A stretch of 64,000 nt of DNA from assembly GCF_039537965.1 (NCBI RefSeq), contig NZ_BAABBM010000001.1, positions 2,207,501 through 2,271,500 of the forward strand. The letters are read 5' to 3'. Positions 28,323-39,842 of this stretch are shown in pieces. Positions within the stretch are counted from its first letter, which is position 1; every line of letters begins with the position of its first letter. The stretch is from Sphingomonas limnosediminicola. GTDB taxonomy: Bacteria; Pseudomonadota; Alphaproteobacteria; Sphingomonadales; Sphingomonadaceae. The notes under the pieces were generated by a model. The model did not search any database, had not been told where the DNA came from, and was given only the letters and a program-made list of their open reading frames with translations. A program made the translations under genes and the position numbers.

Positions 28323-30125
28323 ATGTCCACCTACGCAGACCGCCTCAAAGCACTTCGCGAACAGCTCAAGGCCGATCGGCTCGACGGGTTCGTCGTTCCG
28401 CTGACCGATGAGCATATGAGCGAATATGTCGGAAGCTATGCGCAGCGGCTGGCGTGGCTGACGGGATTCGAAGGCTCGGCCGGCTCGGCCGTCGTGTTGC
28501 CCGAGGAAGCCGCGATCTTTGTCGACGGCCGCTACACCTTGCAGGTTCGTCAGCAGGTTAGCCCGACCGAGTGGAGCTATCAGTCGGTGCCGGAAACGAG
28601 CACGACGGATTGGCTGAAGGAACATGCGGCCGAGGGCGCGCGCATTGGTTACGATCCCTGGCTACACACGCGCGATTGGGTGAGCAAGGCGAAGGAGGCT
28701 CTCGCCAGCCGCGGCGCCGAGCTGGTGCCGGTGGTTCGTAACCCGATCGACGACATCTGGAAGGACCGGCCGGAAGCGTCGAAGGCGCATTTGATCGTTC
28801 AGCCCGACCAATATGCCGGCAAGTCGGCTGCCGAAAAGCGCACCGAGATCGGCGACTGGCTCGCGAAGCAACATGCCGACGCTGCGGTGCTGTCTGCGTT
28901 GGATTCGATCGCCTGGGCGTTCAACATTCGCGGCCAGGATGTCACCCACACGCCCGTCGCGCTGGCTTATGCGCTTGTTCACGCAGACGGGACGTCCGAC
29001 CTGTTCGTTGCGTCGGAGAAGATCGGTCCAGAAGTACGCCAGCATCTCGGCAACGGTGTTCGTCTTCACGAGCGCTCGGAATTCGAGAGCGCGCTTGCGG
29101 ACTACAAGGGGAAGACCGTCGTCGTCGATCCGGAGCGCGCGGTCGCTGCCATTTTCGAAGCGCTCGAGCGGGCCGGCGCAAAGGTCGTCGCGATGCGCGA
29201 CCCCACGATCCTGCCCAAGGCGATCAAAAATCAGGCCGAAATTGCCGGCCAGAAGGCCGCGCAGGAGCGCGACGGCGCGGTGATCTCCAAATTCCTGCGC
29301 TGGGTCGACGAGGAAGCGCCCAAAGGCGACGTCGACGAGCTCAAGGCTTCGGACCATCTCGAAGCTCTCCGCCGCGAGAACCCTGAGCTTCGCGACCTGT
29401 CGTTCGACAGCATTTCGGGAGCCGGTCCGAACGGCGCGATCGTCCATTACCGATCGAGCGAGAAGACCAACCGCAAGCTTGAGAAGGGTACGCTCTACCT
29501 GATCGATTCAGGTGGCCAGTATGTCGACGGCACCACGGACATCACGCGCACGATTCCGATCGGAGAGCCGACCGCGGAGATGATCGATCGCTTCACGCGC
29601 GTTCTAAAGGGCCACATTGCGATCGCGACGGCTGTGTTCCCAAAAGGCACGCGCGGCAGCCAGCTCGACAGCTTCGCGCGCCGCCCGCTGTGGGAAGCGG
29701 GCCTGGATTACGCGCACGGTACCGGTCACGGGGTCGGCAGCTTCCTCTCGGTCCACGAGGGCCCACAGCGTATTTCGCCGGTCGGAAGCTCGCAGAGCGG
29801 TGGCGACGAGCCGCTTCAGGTCGGCATGATCCTCTCGAACGAGCCCGGGTATTACAAGACGAACGAATACGGCATCCGGATCGAAAACCTCGTCCTCGTC
29901 GTCCCGCGGGAGATCGACGGTGCCGAGAAGGAAATGCTCGGCTTCGAGACGCTGACCTTCGCGCCGATCGATCGCCGCCTGATCGACCCGGAGATGCTGG
30001 ATCTCGAGGAACTGGCATGGCTCAATTGCTATCACACGCATGTGCTGGCGCGGATCGGGCCTAATCTTTCGGGCGCCGATCTCGCCTGGCTGAGCCAGGC
30101 CTGCGCACCCGTTGATCGCGTTTGA
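28323..30125 (+). CDS. pepP: Aminopeptidase P (Xaa-Pro aminopeptidase, M24B)
   Basis: A 600-residue enzyme that removes the N-terminal residue before proline. It has the three-domain layout of the larger eukaryote-like aminopeptidase P: a creatinase N domain (DGFVVPLTDEHMSEYVG, WLTGFEGSAGSAVV), a second creatinase-like domain, and the metallopeptidase domain. Metal ligands are in LIDSGGQYVDGTTDITRT, ARRPLWEAGLDYAHGTGHGVGSFLSVHEGP and LSNEPGYY. The frame is open 66 codons upstream but lacks conservation; MSTYADRLKALREQL at 28323 is the natural start. Confidence 0.95.
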   Translation: MSTYADRLKALREQLKADRLDGFVVPLTDEHMSEYVGSYAQRLAWLTGFEGSAGSAVVLPEEAAIFVDGRYTLQVRQQVSPTEWSYQSVPETSTTDWLKEHAAEGARIGYDPWLHTRDWVSKAKEALASRGAELVPVVRNPIDDIWKDRPEASKAHLIVQPDQYAGKSAAEKRTEIGDWLAKQHADAAVLSALDSIAWAFNIRGQDVTHTPVALAYALVHADGTSDLFVASEKIGPEVRQHLGNGVRLHERSEFESALADYKGKTVVVDPERAVAAIFEALERAGAKVVAMRDPTILPKAIKNQAEIAGQKAAQERDGAVISKFLRWVDEEAPKGDVDELKASDHLEALRRENPELRDLSFDSISGAGPNGAIVHYRSSEKTNRKLEKGTLYLIDSGGQYVDGTTDITRTIPIGEPTAEMIDRFTRVLKGHIAIATAVFPKGTRGSQLDSFARRPLWEAGLDYAHGTGHGVGSFLSVHEGPQRISPVGSSQSGGDEPLQVGMILSNEPGYYKTNEYGIRIENLVLVVPREIDGAEKEMLGFETLTFAPIDRRLIDPEMLDLEELAWLNCYHTHVLARIGPNLSGADLAWLSQACAPVDRV

Positions 30126-30239
30126 CCCACGGCTGAGCGACGTTCTGTCCAATATTGCGACACGTGGACGGTTCGTCACACGGAGTTAATTGCTGGTTTA
30201 ATCGATTGTCGGTAAACGCAAAATCACGGAGAACGACTC

Positions 30240-30383
30240 GTGATTTCTGCACTTCAACTCGCCCTTGGTGTCCTGCTGCTCGGCGCTGTCGTCTGGATTG
30301 GCGATGCCATTGCCGGCGGCATCGAAGGCGCGCTCGGCGACAAGCCGCTGCGGGAGCGGGAACCGAAGCGGCATTCTCGCTAA
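30240..30383 (+). CDS. Small single-pass membrane protein (47 aa)
   Basis: A GTG at 30240, preceded by ACGGAGAACGACTC, opens 47 codons: MISALQLALGVLLLGAVVWI, then a Gly-rich GDAIAGGIEG and a basic tail LREREPKRHSR. One clear transmembrane helix with a positively charged tail suggests an inner-membrane miniprotein. It lies between pepP and the tRNA-Thr gene. The GGAGA motif and the composition argue that it is real; function unknown. Confidence 0.5.
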   Translation: MISALQLALGVLLLGAVVWIGDAIAGGIEGALGDKPLREREPKRHSR

Positions 30384-30404
30384 GAACTGAAATCGCCTTT
30401 CCGG

Positions 30405-30479
<75 letters not shown>

Positions 30480-30569
30480 ACGTTGTCCGGAAGTCGGGCG
30501 CCTATGAGGGGAGGGGCCTTTCCCTGTCAACCCGTTGCGACCCGCGCTGGCGAGAGGCATGTTCTTGTC

Positions 30570-30692
30570 ATGACTGACAAAGACAAGGAGCGGCAGGACA
30601 AGCTCGCTGCAGCGCTCCGCGAGAATTTGCGAAAGCGCAAGGCGCAGGCTCGTCAGCTGACCGGCAAGCCGGAGAGCGACGACCAGCCCTAG
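30570..30692 (+). CDS. Small charged hypothetical protein (40 aa)
   Basis: From the ATG at 30570 the product is MTDKDKERQDKLAAALRENL followed by a Lys/Arg-rich stretch and a polar C-terminus. It is almost entirely charged and helical. Short proteins of this pattern (LAAALRENLRRRKAQAR) are common in sphingomonad genomes. No strong ribosome binding site is evident. It precedes the threonine aldolase-type gene by 50 bases. Function unknown. Confidence 0.55.
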   Translation: MTDKDKERQDKLAAALRENLRKRKAQARQLTGKPESDDQP

Positions 30693-30742
30693 CCGGACGC
30701 AATAACTTGCCATGCGTGGCTGCTTGCGCTTGGAGCGCCAGC

Positions 30743-31744
30743 ATGCGCTTTTTCTCCGACAATGCGGCGCCCGCGCACCCGAAGGTCATCGAGGCCATAT
30801 CGGCGTCGAACCAGAGCAGTACGGCTTATGATGGCGACGAATGGAGCCAGCGTCTCGACGCGGCTTTCTCGACACTGTTCGAGCGCGAGGTTCGAGCGCT
30901 CTGGGTGTCCACTGGCACCGCCGCCAACTGCCTGGCACTGGCCGCACTGTGCCCGCCCTATCGCAGCATCGTTTGCCACCGCGACGCGCATATCGAGGTG
31001 GACGAGGCTGGCGCACCAGGTTTCTTCACCGGCGGCGCCAAGCTGATGTTGCTGGAGGGCGAGGGCGCGAAGGTCGATGCAGCGAACGTCACCACTGCAT
31101 TGGATCTGATCGGCAAGGATGTGCATCAGGTCCAGCCCGCCGCAATCTCGATCACCAACGCCACGGAATATGGTCTCGTTTATCGCGCGCACGAAGTCGC
31201 GGCCCTAGGAGAGCTGGCAAGGGCGCGAGGCCTCGCTTTGCACATGGACGGTGCCCGCTTTGCCAATGCGCTGGCCACGAGCGGCGAGCGGCCCGCCGAT
31301 GTGACGTGGCGGGCAGGGGTCGACGCCATGTCCTTTGGCTTCATCAAGAATGGCGGCCTCAATGCGGAGGCACTGATCCTGTTTCGGACAGAGCTGTTCG
31401 ACGAGGTCGCGGTGCGACGCAAGCGCGCCGGGCACCTTTCGTCCAAGGGCCGTATGCTCGCGGCGCAGATCCTCGCGCTGCTTGAGGATGGCCTCTGGCT
31501 GCAGAATGCTCGCCGCGCCAACGAGACTGCGCAACTTCTCGCACAGGCCGTACCAGCCCGCCTCGCCTACCCGGTCGAGGCGAACGAAGTGTTCCTGCAC
31601 GTCACGCCGGACGAAGCGCTCCACCTGCGCTCGCAAGGCTTCGATTTCTATGACTGGAGGCCGGGAGAGATCCGCCTGGTGACGAGTTGGGACCAAGAGG
31701 GTGATCCCGTGGAACGGCTCGCCGCCGCCATCGCCACGCTGTGA
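30743..31744 (+). CDS. Low-specificity L-threonine aldolase-type PLP enzyme
   Basis: A 333-residue fold-type I PLP enzyme of the beta-eliminating lyase/threonine aldolase family. It begins FFSDNAAPAHPKVIEAI, contains LWVSTGTAANCLALAAL and CHRDAHIEVDEAGAPGFFTG, LHMDGARFANAL, and the PLP lysine in SFGFIKNGGLNAEAL. It would split L-threonine or allo-threonine to glycine and acetaldehyde; related substrates are possible. The start is taken at MRFFSDNAAP; the few upstream codons are not conserved. Its stop overlaps the GTG start of the transporter gene, so the two are coupled. Confidence 0.88.
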   Translation: MRFFSDNAAPAHPKVIEAISASNQSSTAYDGDEWSQRLDAAFSTLFEREVRALWVSTGTAANCLALAALCPPYRSIVCHRDAHIEVDEAGAPGFFTGGAKLMLLEGEGAKVDAANVTTALDLIGKDVHQVQPAAISITNATEYGLVYRAHEVAALGELARARGLALHMDGARFANALATSGERPADVTWRAGVDAMSFGFIKNGGLNAEALILFRTELFDEVAVRRKRAGHLSSKGRMLAAQILALLEDGLWLQNARRANETAQLLAQAVPARLAYPVEANEVFLHVTPDEALHLRSQGFDFYDWRPGEIRLVTSWDQEGDPVERLAAAIATL

Positions 31745-32670
31745 GCGAACCGCACGGATCGACCTTCCGGTCGGTCACGCTCCCCTTCATCATTTTCACC
31801 GCGATCTGGGGATCGACCTGGATCGTGATCCGCGGACAACTCGGCACGGTTCCGCCGCAATGGTCGGTGACTTATCGCTTCACCGTCGCCGCAATCGCCA
31901 TGGCGCTGGTCGCAATCGTGCGCGGGGAAAGCCTGCGCCTCGGCCATCGCGCGCTGGTGGCAGCGACCATCCTCGGCTTCACGCAATTCTGCATCAACTT
32001 CAACGCGGTCTACCTTGCCGAGCGGCACATCACCTCGGGTGTCGTTGCGACCGTGTTCGCGCTGCTGCTCATCCCTGCAACGCTGATGGGCTGGGCCTTC
32101 CTCGGCCAGCGGCCCACGATGCGCTTCGTGTGGAGCTCGCTCGTCGCCGTGTCCGGCATCGTCCTGCTGTTCCTTCACGAGCTTCAGGAGCATGCCGCGA
32201 CGGCGGGCCAGGTGTTCGCCGGCATCGGCCTGACGCTGATCGGAATGCTCGGCGCCTCGTTTGCCAATGTGGTGCAGGCGAGGCCGGAGATGCGCCGCTA
32301 TCCTCTGTTCGCCCTACTTGCCTGGTCGATGGCGGCAGGGGCGGCAATCGATGGTGCAATCGCCTTTACAATGACCGGCCCACCGACCTTCGATCCGCGC
32401 CCGGCCTATTGGCTCGGCGTGCTCTATCTCGCCATTCCGGCTTCGGTGCTCACCTTCAGCCTTTACTATCCGGTCGTCCGCCGCATCGGCCCGGCCAAGG
32501 CCGCTTATTCCAGCGTCATCGTCCCGATCATCGCCATGGGTTTCTCGACCTGGCTTGAAAATTATCGCTGGACGCCGCTGACGATCGCCGGCGCGATCCT
32601 CTCCCTCGGCGGCATGGTTGCCGCGCTCAGCAAAAGTCGATCGACGGTTCCGGCTCCAGACGCCGCTTGA
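31741..32670 (+). CDS. EamA/DMT-family transporter
   Basis: A 309-residue inner-membrane protein with about ten transmembrane helices in two EamA repeats. Typical segments are FTAIWGSTWIVIRGQLG, FALLLIPATLMGWAFLGQRP and the second-repeat AYSSVIVPIIAMGFSTWLE. EamA proteins are drug/metabolite exporters, often of amino acids. The start is a GTG that overlaps the stop of the threonine aldolase-type gene (GTGA), suggesting shared physiology, for example amino-acid efflux (inference). Confidence 0.9.
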   Translation: MSEPHGSTFRSVTLPFIIFTAIWGSTWIVIRGQLGTVPPQWSVTYRFTVAAIAMALVAIVRGESLRLGHRALVAATILGFTQFCINFNAVYLAERHITSGVVATVFALLLIPATLMGWAFLGQRPTMRFVWSSLVAVSGIVLLFLHELQEHAATAGQVFAGIGLTLIGMLGASFANVVQARPEMRRYPLFALLAWSMAAGAAIDGAIAFTMTGPPTFDPRPAYWLGVLYLAIPASVLTFSLYYPVVRRIGPAKAAYSSVIVPIIAMGFSTWLENYRWTPLTIAGAILSLGGMVAALSKSRSTVPAPDAA

Positions 32671-32685
32671 TGCGTTGTGGGCTCC

Positions 32686-32904
32686 ATGCCCTCGACCGTC
32701 ATCCGTCGCTTTTTCTACGACGAGACCGAAGGCAATCTGTGGGTCGAGTTCACCACCGGCAGGAAATATGTCTATTCGGGCGTGCCGGAGGAAGTCGCCG
32801 AGACGTTCCGCGCCGCCTTCTCCAAAGGGATCTATTTCAATACGCGCATCCGCGACTGCTTCCCGTACCGGGAGGTCACGCGGGAGGACGCAACGAATTC
32901 TTAA
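32686..32904 (+). CDS. KTSC domain protein
   Basis: A 72-residue protein that is essentially one KTSC domain: RFFYDETEGNLWVEFTTGRKYVYSGVPEEVAETF and SKGIYFNTRIRDCFPYREV. The canonical KTSC tetrad is partly changed (SKGIYFNTRIRD). The domain's biochemical role is not established. I take the ATG at 32686 over a GTG three codons earlier. It follows the transporter gene by 15 bases. Confidence 0.82.
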   Translation: MPSTVIRRFFYDETEGNLWVEFTTGRKYVYSGVPEEVAETFRAAFSKGIYFNTRIRDCFPYREVTREDATNS

Positions 32905-32936
32905 AAGCGGACTGCGACATTGGCTTCATGATCCCG

Positions 32937-33140
32937 ATGAAGACCAGCACGGTGTTCAAGAGCCGCTGGATGGCTCTGCTGTGGGCGGCGGGTTTCATCT
33001 GGTTCGCCTATGACGTCGCCGGCTCCGCGCCGCAGGGCGACGAGAATGCGACCAATGCGGAAGCGGCAACGGATGCTACTGGCCAGCCTATCACGGGTGA
33101 CGACGCCAAGCGCCTGTCACAGGCGCTGAACAGCTTTTAG
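32937..33140 (+). CDS. Small membrane-anchored hypothetical protein
   Basis: A 67-residue protein starting MKTSTVFKSRWMALLWAAGF; one transmembrane helix at about residues 11-27 is followed by an acidic, Ala/Asp-rich tail (GDENATNAEAATDATGQPI) and the end DDAKRLSQALNSF. An ATG three codons upstream (32928) is an alternative. The tail probably faces the periplasm. The stop overlaps the stop of the convergent lipoprotein-like gene. Function unknown. Confidence 0.6.
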   Translation: MKTSTVFKSRWMALLWAAGFIWFAYDVAGSAPQGDENATNAEAATDATGQPITGDDAKRLSQALNSF

Positions 33141-33694
33141 GCGCCCCAGTTGATCTGATCGATGTGCCAGCGGCGCTGAGCCTCGGTCGACCCGTCAACG
33201 TCGTTAACCCGTCGCAACACGACCTCGGCAGGACGGCGGAACGGCTTTTCGTCCCTGCCAACGCCGTAGAAGACCACTGGCATCGTGACGAAGATCGACC
33301 CGGCGGCGCCCTCGGCCTGGCCGAGATTGCCGATCTCCAGATGCACTTCGCGATATGAACTGAGCGATTTCTGGAAGCTGGCCGCTATCTCATTATGCCC
33401 CCACAGGGCGTTGGCTTCCTTCCAGCGCTTCTGCTCGATGAGCGCACCATAGCTCTGCACTACCTGCCCCGCGGCTTCGGTGCTCTTGGGATCGATGGGG
33501 CCCTTGGGCTCGGGCAGGCTTTCCTTGGGAGCAGGCGCTGAGGGTGCCGTCCGCGCGGGCGGTGGCGAAGGAGGAGCAGGAGCCACTGGCGCAGCGGGCG
33601 CGGCCGGCGGCGCTTCATTCTGCTGCTGGTTGTTGCTCGGCGTGCACGCCCAGGACGGCAACAGCAATGCGACGATGGTGGCGATCTTCTTCAT
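33137..33694 (-). CDS. Putative exported lipoprotein, unknown function
   Basis: A 185-residue protein. The start MKKIATIVALLLPSWACTPS is a signal peptide with Cys at position 17 that may be lipidated, although the lipobox is imperfect. A long Pro/Ala linker (residues about 28-65) precedes a C-terminal domain with VVQSYGALIEQKRWKEANALW, an NTF2-like or TPR-like helix pattern, then VTMPVVFYGVGRD. TAGGAGAGCAC before the ATG is a good ribosome binding site. Likely periplasmic or membrane anchored. Confidence 0.7.
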   Translation of the reverse strand: MKKIATIVALLLPSWACTPSNNQQQNEAPPAAPAAPVAPAPPSPPPARTAPSAPAPKESLPEPKGPIDPKSTEAAGQVVQSYGALIEQKRWKEANALWGHNEIAASFQKSLSSYREVHLEIGNLGQAEGAAGSIFVTMPVVFYGVGRDEKPFRRPAEVVLRRVNDVDGSTEAQRRWHIDQINWGA

Positions 33695-33775
33695 GTGCTC
33701 TCCTAGAACGCTGCGGAACCGCCCGGGACAAACTTCGTTCGTTTCGCAATCAAAACGGCAACAGGGAGTTTCGTT

Positions 33776-33976
33776 ATGGCCGACGACGATGTGGAACGCG
33801 AACGCACCACGATAGTCGAAACCGGCGGCGGGGGTGGCGGCGGTGTGCTTGCCGTGGTCCTGCTGATAATCGTTGTTCTTGTCCTTCTGTTCCTTTTCCG
33901 CGGCCAGTTAGGCCTCGGCAAGAGCACGACGGTCAACGTCCCCGACAAGATCGACGTCAACGTCAACCAACACTGA
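33776..33976 (+). CDS. Small membrane protein with Gly-rich segment
   Basis: A 66-residue protein: acidic start MADDDVERERTTIVETG, a run of seven glycines, one long transmembrane helix (VLAVVLLIIVVLVLLFLF) and a tail ending VNVPDKIDVNVNQH. Proteins of this layout occur widely in sphingomonads; their function is not known. GGGAG precedes the start by a few bases. A strong terminator lies 50 bases downstream. Confidence 0.7.
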   Translation: MADDDVERERTTIVETGGGGGGGVLAVVLLIIVVLVLLFLFRGQLGLGKSTTVNVPDKIDVNVNQH

Positions 33977-34025
33977 CCGGAGAGGGTCAGGAGCACGGGC
34001 GGGTTGCGAGTCCCTACCCGTGTGC

Positions 34026-34060
34026 ACGGGCGCGGTCCTTGGGCCGCGCCCGTTTGAGTT
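34026..34060 (+). terminator. Intrinsic terminator
   Basis: ACGGGCGCGG (34026-34035) pairs perfectly with CCGCGCCCGT (34044-34053) around an 8-base loop and is followed by TT-GAG-TTT. It ends the small membrane protein transcript and insulates hmgA, whose ATG is at 34090. Confidence 0.75.
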
Positions 34061-34089
34061 TCCGGCCCTGAACCAGTAACGCCCGCCCC

Positions 34090-35373
34090 ATGACGGACGC
34101 GCTTCGCTACATGAGCGGCTTCGGCGGGCACTTCGAAACCGAGGCGGTCGAGGGCGCGCTGCCCAAGGGCCGCAATTCCCCGCAACGGCCGGCATACGGC
34201 CTCTACGCCGAGCAACTATCGGGAAGCCCGTTCACCGTGCCGCGACACGAGAACCGGCGCAGCTGGCTCTATCGAATGCGGCCGACCGCCGACCATCGGC
34301 CCTTCACGCGCTATGACGGCGCAAAGCTGTTTGCGCCGGGGACGGCGAAGGAATCGCTGGCGCCGAACCGCCTGCGCTGGGATCCGCCGTGCGACCTGCC
34401 GGCGAATGCCGACTTCGTCGACGGCATGGTGACGATGCTGGCGAACCGGCGTCCGGAGGATCTCGAAGGGGTTGCGGTCCATCTCTACCGCGCAAGCATA
34501 TCGATGGATCGCCGCGTGTTTGTCGACGCAGACGGTGAGCTGCTCATCCTGCCGCAGTCCGGGATGCTGATGATCGCGACCGAGTTCGGGCGGCTGGACG
34601 TCGCGCCCGGATCGGTCGCCCTCATTCCCCGCGGCGTGAAATTCCGCGTGGAGGTCGAGGGCGAAAGCCGCGGCTATGTCGCGGAGAACCACGGTCTACC
34701 GCTGCGTTTGCCTGACCTCGGCCCCATCGGCTCCAACGGCCTTGCCAACCCGCGCGACTTCGAAACGCCGGTGGCGTGGTTTGAGGACATCGATGATTCG
34801 ACCGAGGTCATCCAGAAATCGCTCGGCAGCCTGTGGACGACGACGCTCGATCACTCGCCACTCGACGTTGTCGCATGGCACGGCAACTTCGCGCCCTATC
34901 GCTACGACCTCTCTCGCTTCAACACGATCGGTAGCATCAGCTTCGACCATCCAGACCCCTCGATCTTCACCCTGCTGACCAGCCCGAGCGACGTGCCGGG
35001 CCGCGCCAATGCCGACTTCGTCATTTTCCCGCCGCGCTGGATGGTGGCGGAGGACACGTTCCGCCCGCCCTGGTTCCACCGCAACGTCATGAGCGAGGCG
35101 ATGGGCCTGATCTACGGCGCCTACGATGCGAAGGCGGAGGGCTTCCAGCCGGGCGGCCTCAGTCTACACAATTTGATGAGCGGTCATGGCCCCGACGTCG
35201 AAAGCTGGCGCAAGGCGAGCGAGGCTGAGCTGAAGCCTGCGAAGATCGAGGGGACGATGGCGTTCATGGTCGAGACCTGCTGGCCGTACCTTCCGACGCA
35301 ATTCGCGCTCGATCGCGCGCAACCCGACTACGACAATGCCTGGACCGGCTTTCCGAAAGCGAAGCTGCCATGA
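34090..35373 (+). CDS. hmgA: Homogentisate 1,2-dioxygenase
   Basis: A 427-residue non-haem iron dioxygenase that opens the ring of homogentisate to maleylacetoacetate. The N-terminus [13 protein letters not shown] and [26 protein letters not shown] are diagnostic. The C-terminal iron site region includes [24 protein letters not shown] and [18 protein letters not shown]. Length fits the family. It overlaps fahA by four bases (ATGA), so the pair is co-translated. The upstream enzyme hppD is not in the window; maiA lies at 23.6 kb. Confidence 0.96.
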   Translation: MTDALRYMSGFGGHFETEAVEGALPKGRNSPQRPAYGLYAEQLSGSPFTVPRHENRRSWLYRMRPTADHRPFTRYDGAKLFAPGTAKESLAPNRLRWDPPCDLPANADFVDGMVTMLANRRPEDLEGVAVHLYRASISMDRRVFVDADGELLILPQSGMLMIATEFGRLDVAPGSVALIPRGVKFRVEVEGESRGYVAENHGLPLRLPDLGPIGSNGLANPRDFETPVAWFEDIDDSTEVIQKSLGSLWTTTLDHSPLDVVAWHGNFAPYRYDLSRFNTIGSISFDHPDPSIFTLLTSPSDVPGRANADFVIFPPRWMVAEDTFRPPWFHRNVMSEAMGLIYGAYDAKAEGFQPGGLSLHNLMSGHGPDVESWRKASEAELKPAKIEGTMAFMVETCWPYLPTQFALDRAQPDYDNAWTGFPKAKLP

Positions 35374-36629
35374 GCTGGGTCGACAGCGCCAGAGGCAGCG
35401 ATTTTCCAATCGAGAATTTGCCGCTCGGCATCTTCTCCGAAGCGAAGGGGCGGCGACGTCCCGGTGTCGCGATTGGCGACTATATTCTCGACCTTTGCGC
35501 AATCACTGATCTGCTCGACGAAAGCTGGCGCGAGGACCTGGAGCAGCCGGTGCTCAATGGCTGGCTGGCGCGCGGGCAAGGGGCGACGAGCGAGCTTCGC
35601 GAACGGCTGATCGAAATTCTCACCGACGAGCGCTATCGCGACGATGTCGAAGCGCAGTTGATCGGCCAGAGCGAGGTCCGGATGCACGTGCCTTGCCTGA
35701 TTGGCGATTACACGGACTTTTACGTCGGCATTCATCACGCGACCAACGTCGGAAAGCAGTTCCGGCCCGACAATCCGCTGCTGCCGAACTACAAATATGT
35801 GCCGATCGGCTACCACGGCCGGGCAAGCTCGGTGCGGGCCTCCGGCGAGGAGGTCGTCAGGCCGAACGGCCAGCGCAAGGCGCCTGACGCTGACGCGCCT
35901 GAATATGGCCCAAGCCGACGCCTGGACTATGAGCTGGAACTCGGCATCTGGATCGGGCGCGGCAATGAGTTGGGCTCACCGATCCCGATCGGCGAAGCGG
36001 GCGAGCATATCGCCGGCTATTGCCTGCTCAACGACTGGTCCGCGCGAGACCTGCAGGCGTGGGAATATCAGCCGCTGGGGCCGTTTCTCGCCAAGAATTT
36101 CCTGACTACTGTTAGCCCATGGATCGTCAGCGCCGAGGCTCTGGCGCCATATCGCGAACCGATGCCACCGCGGCCTTCAGGCGATCCGCAGCCACTGCCT
36201 TACCTCGACGACGCCGCTGATCGCGAGCGGGGCGGGCTCGGCATCCAGCTTGAAGCGACGCTGACCACCGAGCAGATGCGCCGCAGCGGCGTTGCCCCGC
36301 ACATTCTCTCACGTGGTTCTGCGGACGCGGCGATGTACTGGAGCGCGGCGCAGATCGTCGCGCACCACAGCAGCAACGGCTGCAACCTTCAGGCCGGCGA
36401 CCTGATCGGCACCGGGACGCTGTCGACCGACAGCGTCAGTGGGCTCGGTTCGCTGCTGGAGATCAGCCAGGGCGGGAAGCAGCCGATACAGCTCGCGAAC
36501 GGCGAGATGCGCGCCTTCCTCGAGGACGGCGACGAGGTGACATTGCGCGCCTGGTGCGAGGCCGATGGCGCGCCGCGCATCGGCCTTGGCGAATGCGTCG
36601 GCCGGGTAGTGCCTGCTCCCGCGCTCTAG
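35370..36629 (+). CDS. fahA: Fumarylacetoacetase
   Basis: A 419-residue FAH-family hydrolase that splits fumarylacetoacetate to fumarate and acetoacetate, the last step of tyrosine catabolism. It has the N-terminal FAA SH3-like domain ([20 protein letters not shown]) and the catalytic domain with [65 protein letters not shown] and [11 protein letters not shown]. Coupled to hmgA. Its stop overlaps the stop of the convergent SnoaL-like gene by four bases. Confidence 0.96.
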   Translation: MSWVDSARGSDFPIENLPLGIFSEAKGRRRPGVAIGDYILDLCAITDLLDESWREDLEQPVLNGWLARGQGATSELRERLIEILTDERYRDDVEAQLIGQSEVRMHVPCLIGDYTDFYVGIHHATNVGKQFRPDNPLLPNYKYVPIGYHGRASSVRASGEEVVRPNGQRKAPDADAPEYGPSRRLDYELELGIWIGRGNELGSPIPIGEAGEHIAGYCLLNDWSARDLQAWEYQPLGPFLAKNFLTTVSPWIVSAEALAPYREPMPPRPSGDPQPLPYLDDAADRERGGLGIQLEATLTTEQMRRSGVAPHILSRGSADAAMYWSAAQIVAHHSSNGCNLQAGDLIGTGTLSTDSVSGLGSLLEISQGGKQPIQLANGEMRAFLEDGDEVTLRAWCEADGAPRIGLGECVGRVVPAPAL

Positions 36630-37045
36630 CGCTCGTTGTCCCAGATCATGTGAATGATCCGCCATCCGAGCTCAGGATGATTGAACAGCTGGATCGAGTT
36701 TATGCCCCGCCGTTCCGGCACTGCATCGTTGGGTGCCCGCCGCGCTTCATAGCCGCTCCACACGTGAGCCATGTTGCCGAACTGATCGATGCGGCGGCTG
36801 GTCTCGACCTCGTAGAATGGGTTGGCGGCGAAGAATGGCGTCGTGTCGCGCGAATAATCGTCGAGGCTCATGCTTTTCATCTGCGGCCGGCCCCGCTCGT
36901 CGACCCAGGTGCGGACCTGCCGCGCCTCCGGAAGGAAGCACTTCTCCTGCCGCGACCAGTCCCGCGGACCCGCCGGGCCGGAGATCATCGCGTACATCTC
37001 ATCGACGACAGCGCCGATTGCCTGCTTGTCTTCGTCGCTCTCCAT
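36626..37045 (-). CDS. SnoaL/NTF2-like protein
   Basis: A 139-residue protein with a nuclear-transport-factor-2-like fold: [34 protein letters not shown], the [26 protein letters not shown] strand pair, and a C-terminal [12 protein letters not shown]. The start [11 protein letters not shown] at 37045 follows AAGGAGGACAAG, a strong ribosome binding site. Family members are binding proteins or small-molecule cyclases; no substrate is evident. It is divergent from argH with 56 bases between. Confidence 0.8.
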   Translation of the reverse strand: MESDEDKQAIGAVVDEMYAMISGPAGPRDWSRQEKCFLPEARQVRTWVDERGRPQMKSMSLDDYSRDTTPFFAANPFYEVETSRRIDQFGNMAHVWSGYEARRAPNDAVPERRGINSIQLFNHPELGWRIIHMIWDNER

Positions 37046-37101
37046 CTTGTCCTCCTTGCTCGCGGTTTGACCCGCCTTGGCCTGCATGGCAACGCGGACC
37101 C

Positions 37102-38487
37102 ATGTCGGACAAGCCTGATACGCAACGGACCTGGGGTGGCCGTTTCGGCACGAAGCCGGACGAACTGATGACTCGCATCAACGCGTCGATCGGCTTCGAC
37201 AAACGCCTGTGGCGCGAGGACATCGCGGCATCCAAGGCGCATGCGGCGATGCTCCGCGACCAGGGCGTCCTAAGCGAGGCCGACGCGGCAGCCATCCTTG
37301 AGGGCCTTGACCAGGTCGCATCCGAATATGAGCGCGACGGCGTACCCGAGCGAGTGGAACTTGAAGATATCCACATGACCGTCGAGAACCGCCTCGGCGA
37401 ACTGATTGGCCCTGCGGCTGGTCGGCTGCACACGGCGCGGTCGCGCAACGACCAGGTGGCGACGGACTTCCGCTTGTGGGTGCGCAATGCGTGCGACGAA
37501 GCGGTCGACGCAATCCGCGGGCTGCAGCGGGCGCTGGTCGAACGGGCCGAGGAACATGCCGAAGCGGCGATGCCGGGCTTCACCCATCTGCAGGTCGCGC
37601 AGCCGGTAACGCTGGGCCACCACCTGATGGCCTATTTCGAGATGCTGCGACGGGACGTGTCGCGCCTCGCCGACGCGCGAGCACGGATGAACGAGAGCCC
37701 GCTTGGCGCAGCGGCGCTGGCGGGAACGGGATTTCCGATCGATCGCCATGCCACCGCTGACGCGCTCGGCTTCGAGCGGCCGACGGCGAATAGCCTCGAC
37801 AGCGTTTCCGACCGCGACTTCGCGCTCGATTACCTATCGGCCGCTGCGCAATGCTCGCTGCATCTGTCGCGGCTCGCAGAGGAGTTGATCATCTGGGCAA
37901 GCGCGCCGTTCGGCTTCGTGAAGCTCTCCGATCAATTTTCTACCGGTTCGTCGATCATGCCGCAAAAGCGCAACCCAGATGCGGCGGAGCTGGTGCGCGG
38001 GCATAGCGGGCGGATCATCGGCGCGTTCACCTCGCTGATGGTGACGATGAAGGGCCTGCCGCTCGCTTACTCGAAGGACATGCAGGACGACAAAGAGCCG
38101 GTGTTCGAGGCCTGCGACCTGCTGATGCTGTCGTTGCAGGCGCTCGCGGGAATGGTCGAAACCGTCGAGTTCGTGCCGGAGCGGATACGGGCGGCTGCGG
38201 CGCAAGGCTTCTCCACCGCGACCGACCTCGCCGACTGGCTAGTGCGCGAAGCCGACGTGCCGTTCCGCGAAGCGCATCACATCACCGGAAGCGCGGTGAA
38301 GTCCGCGGAGGAACGCGGCTGCGATCTCGCCGACTTGTCGCTCGATATCCTTCAGCAGATCGACGGCCGCATCGACCAGCGCGTGTTCGACGTGCTCAGC
38401 GTCGACGCCTCGGTGCGCAGCCGCACGAGCTATGGCGGCACAGCGCCCGTTCGCGTCCGCGAGCAGATTGCCGCGGCGAAGGAAGAG

Positions 38488-38499
<12 letters not shown>
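37102..38499 (+). CDS. argH: Argininosuccinate lyase
   Basis: A 465-residue lyase that splits argininosuccinate to arginine and fumarate. Motifs: [56 protein letters not shown], and the superfamily signature [12 protein letters not shown]. The start [15 protein letters not shown] is at 37102; upstream frame is spurious. Its 3' end overlaps argG by 12 bases in tail-to-tail orientation. Confidence 0.96.
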
Positions 38500-39720
<1,221 letters not shown>

Positions 39721-39842
39721 CGTTCCGTTCTTAAAGTCACTATTGTCACGGAGAGCGGCGCAAAACCCGTCACTTTAGGCTCACGGGAAGGCCGCCCTGT
39801 TCGACACGTCAAAGAGCCGCTGTCAGCGTGGCAGGCGAACTC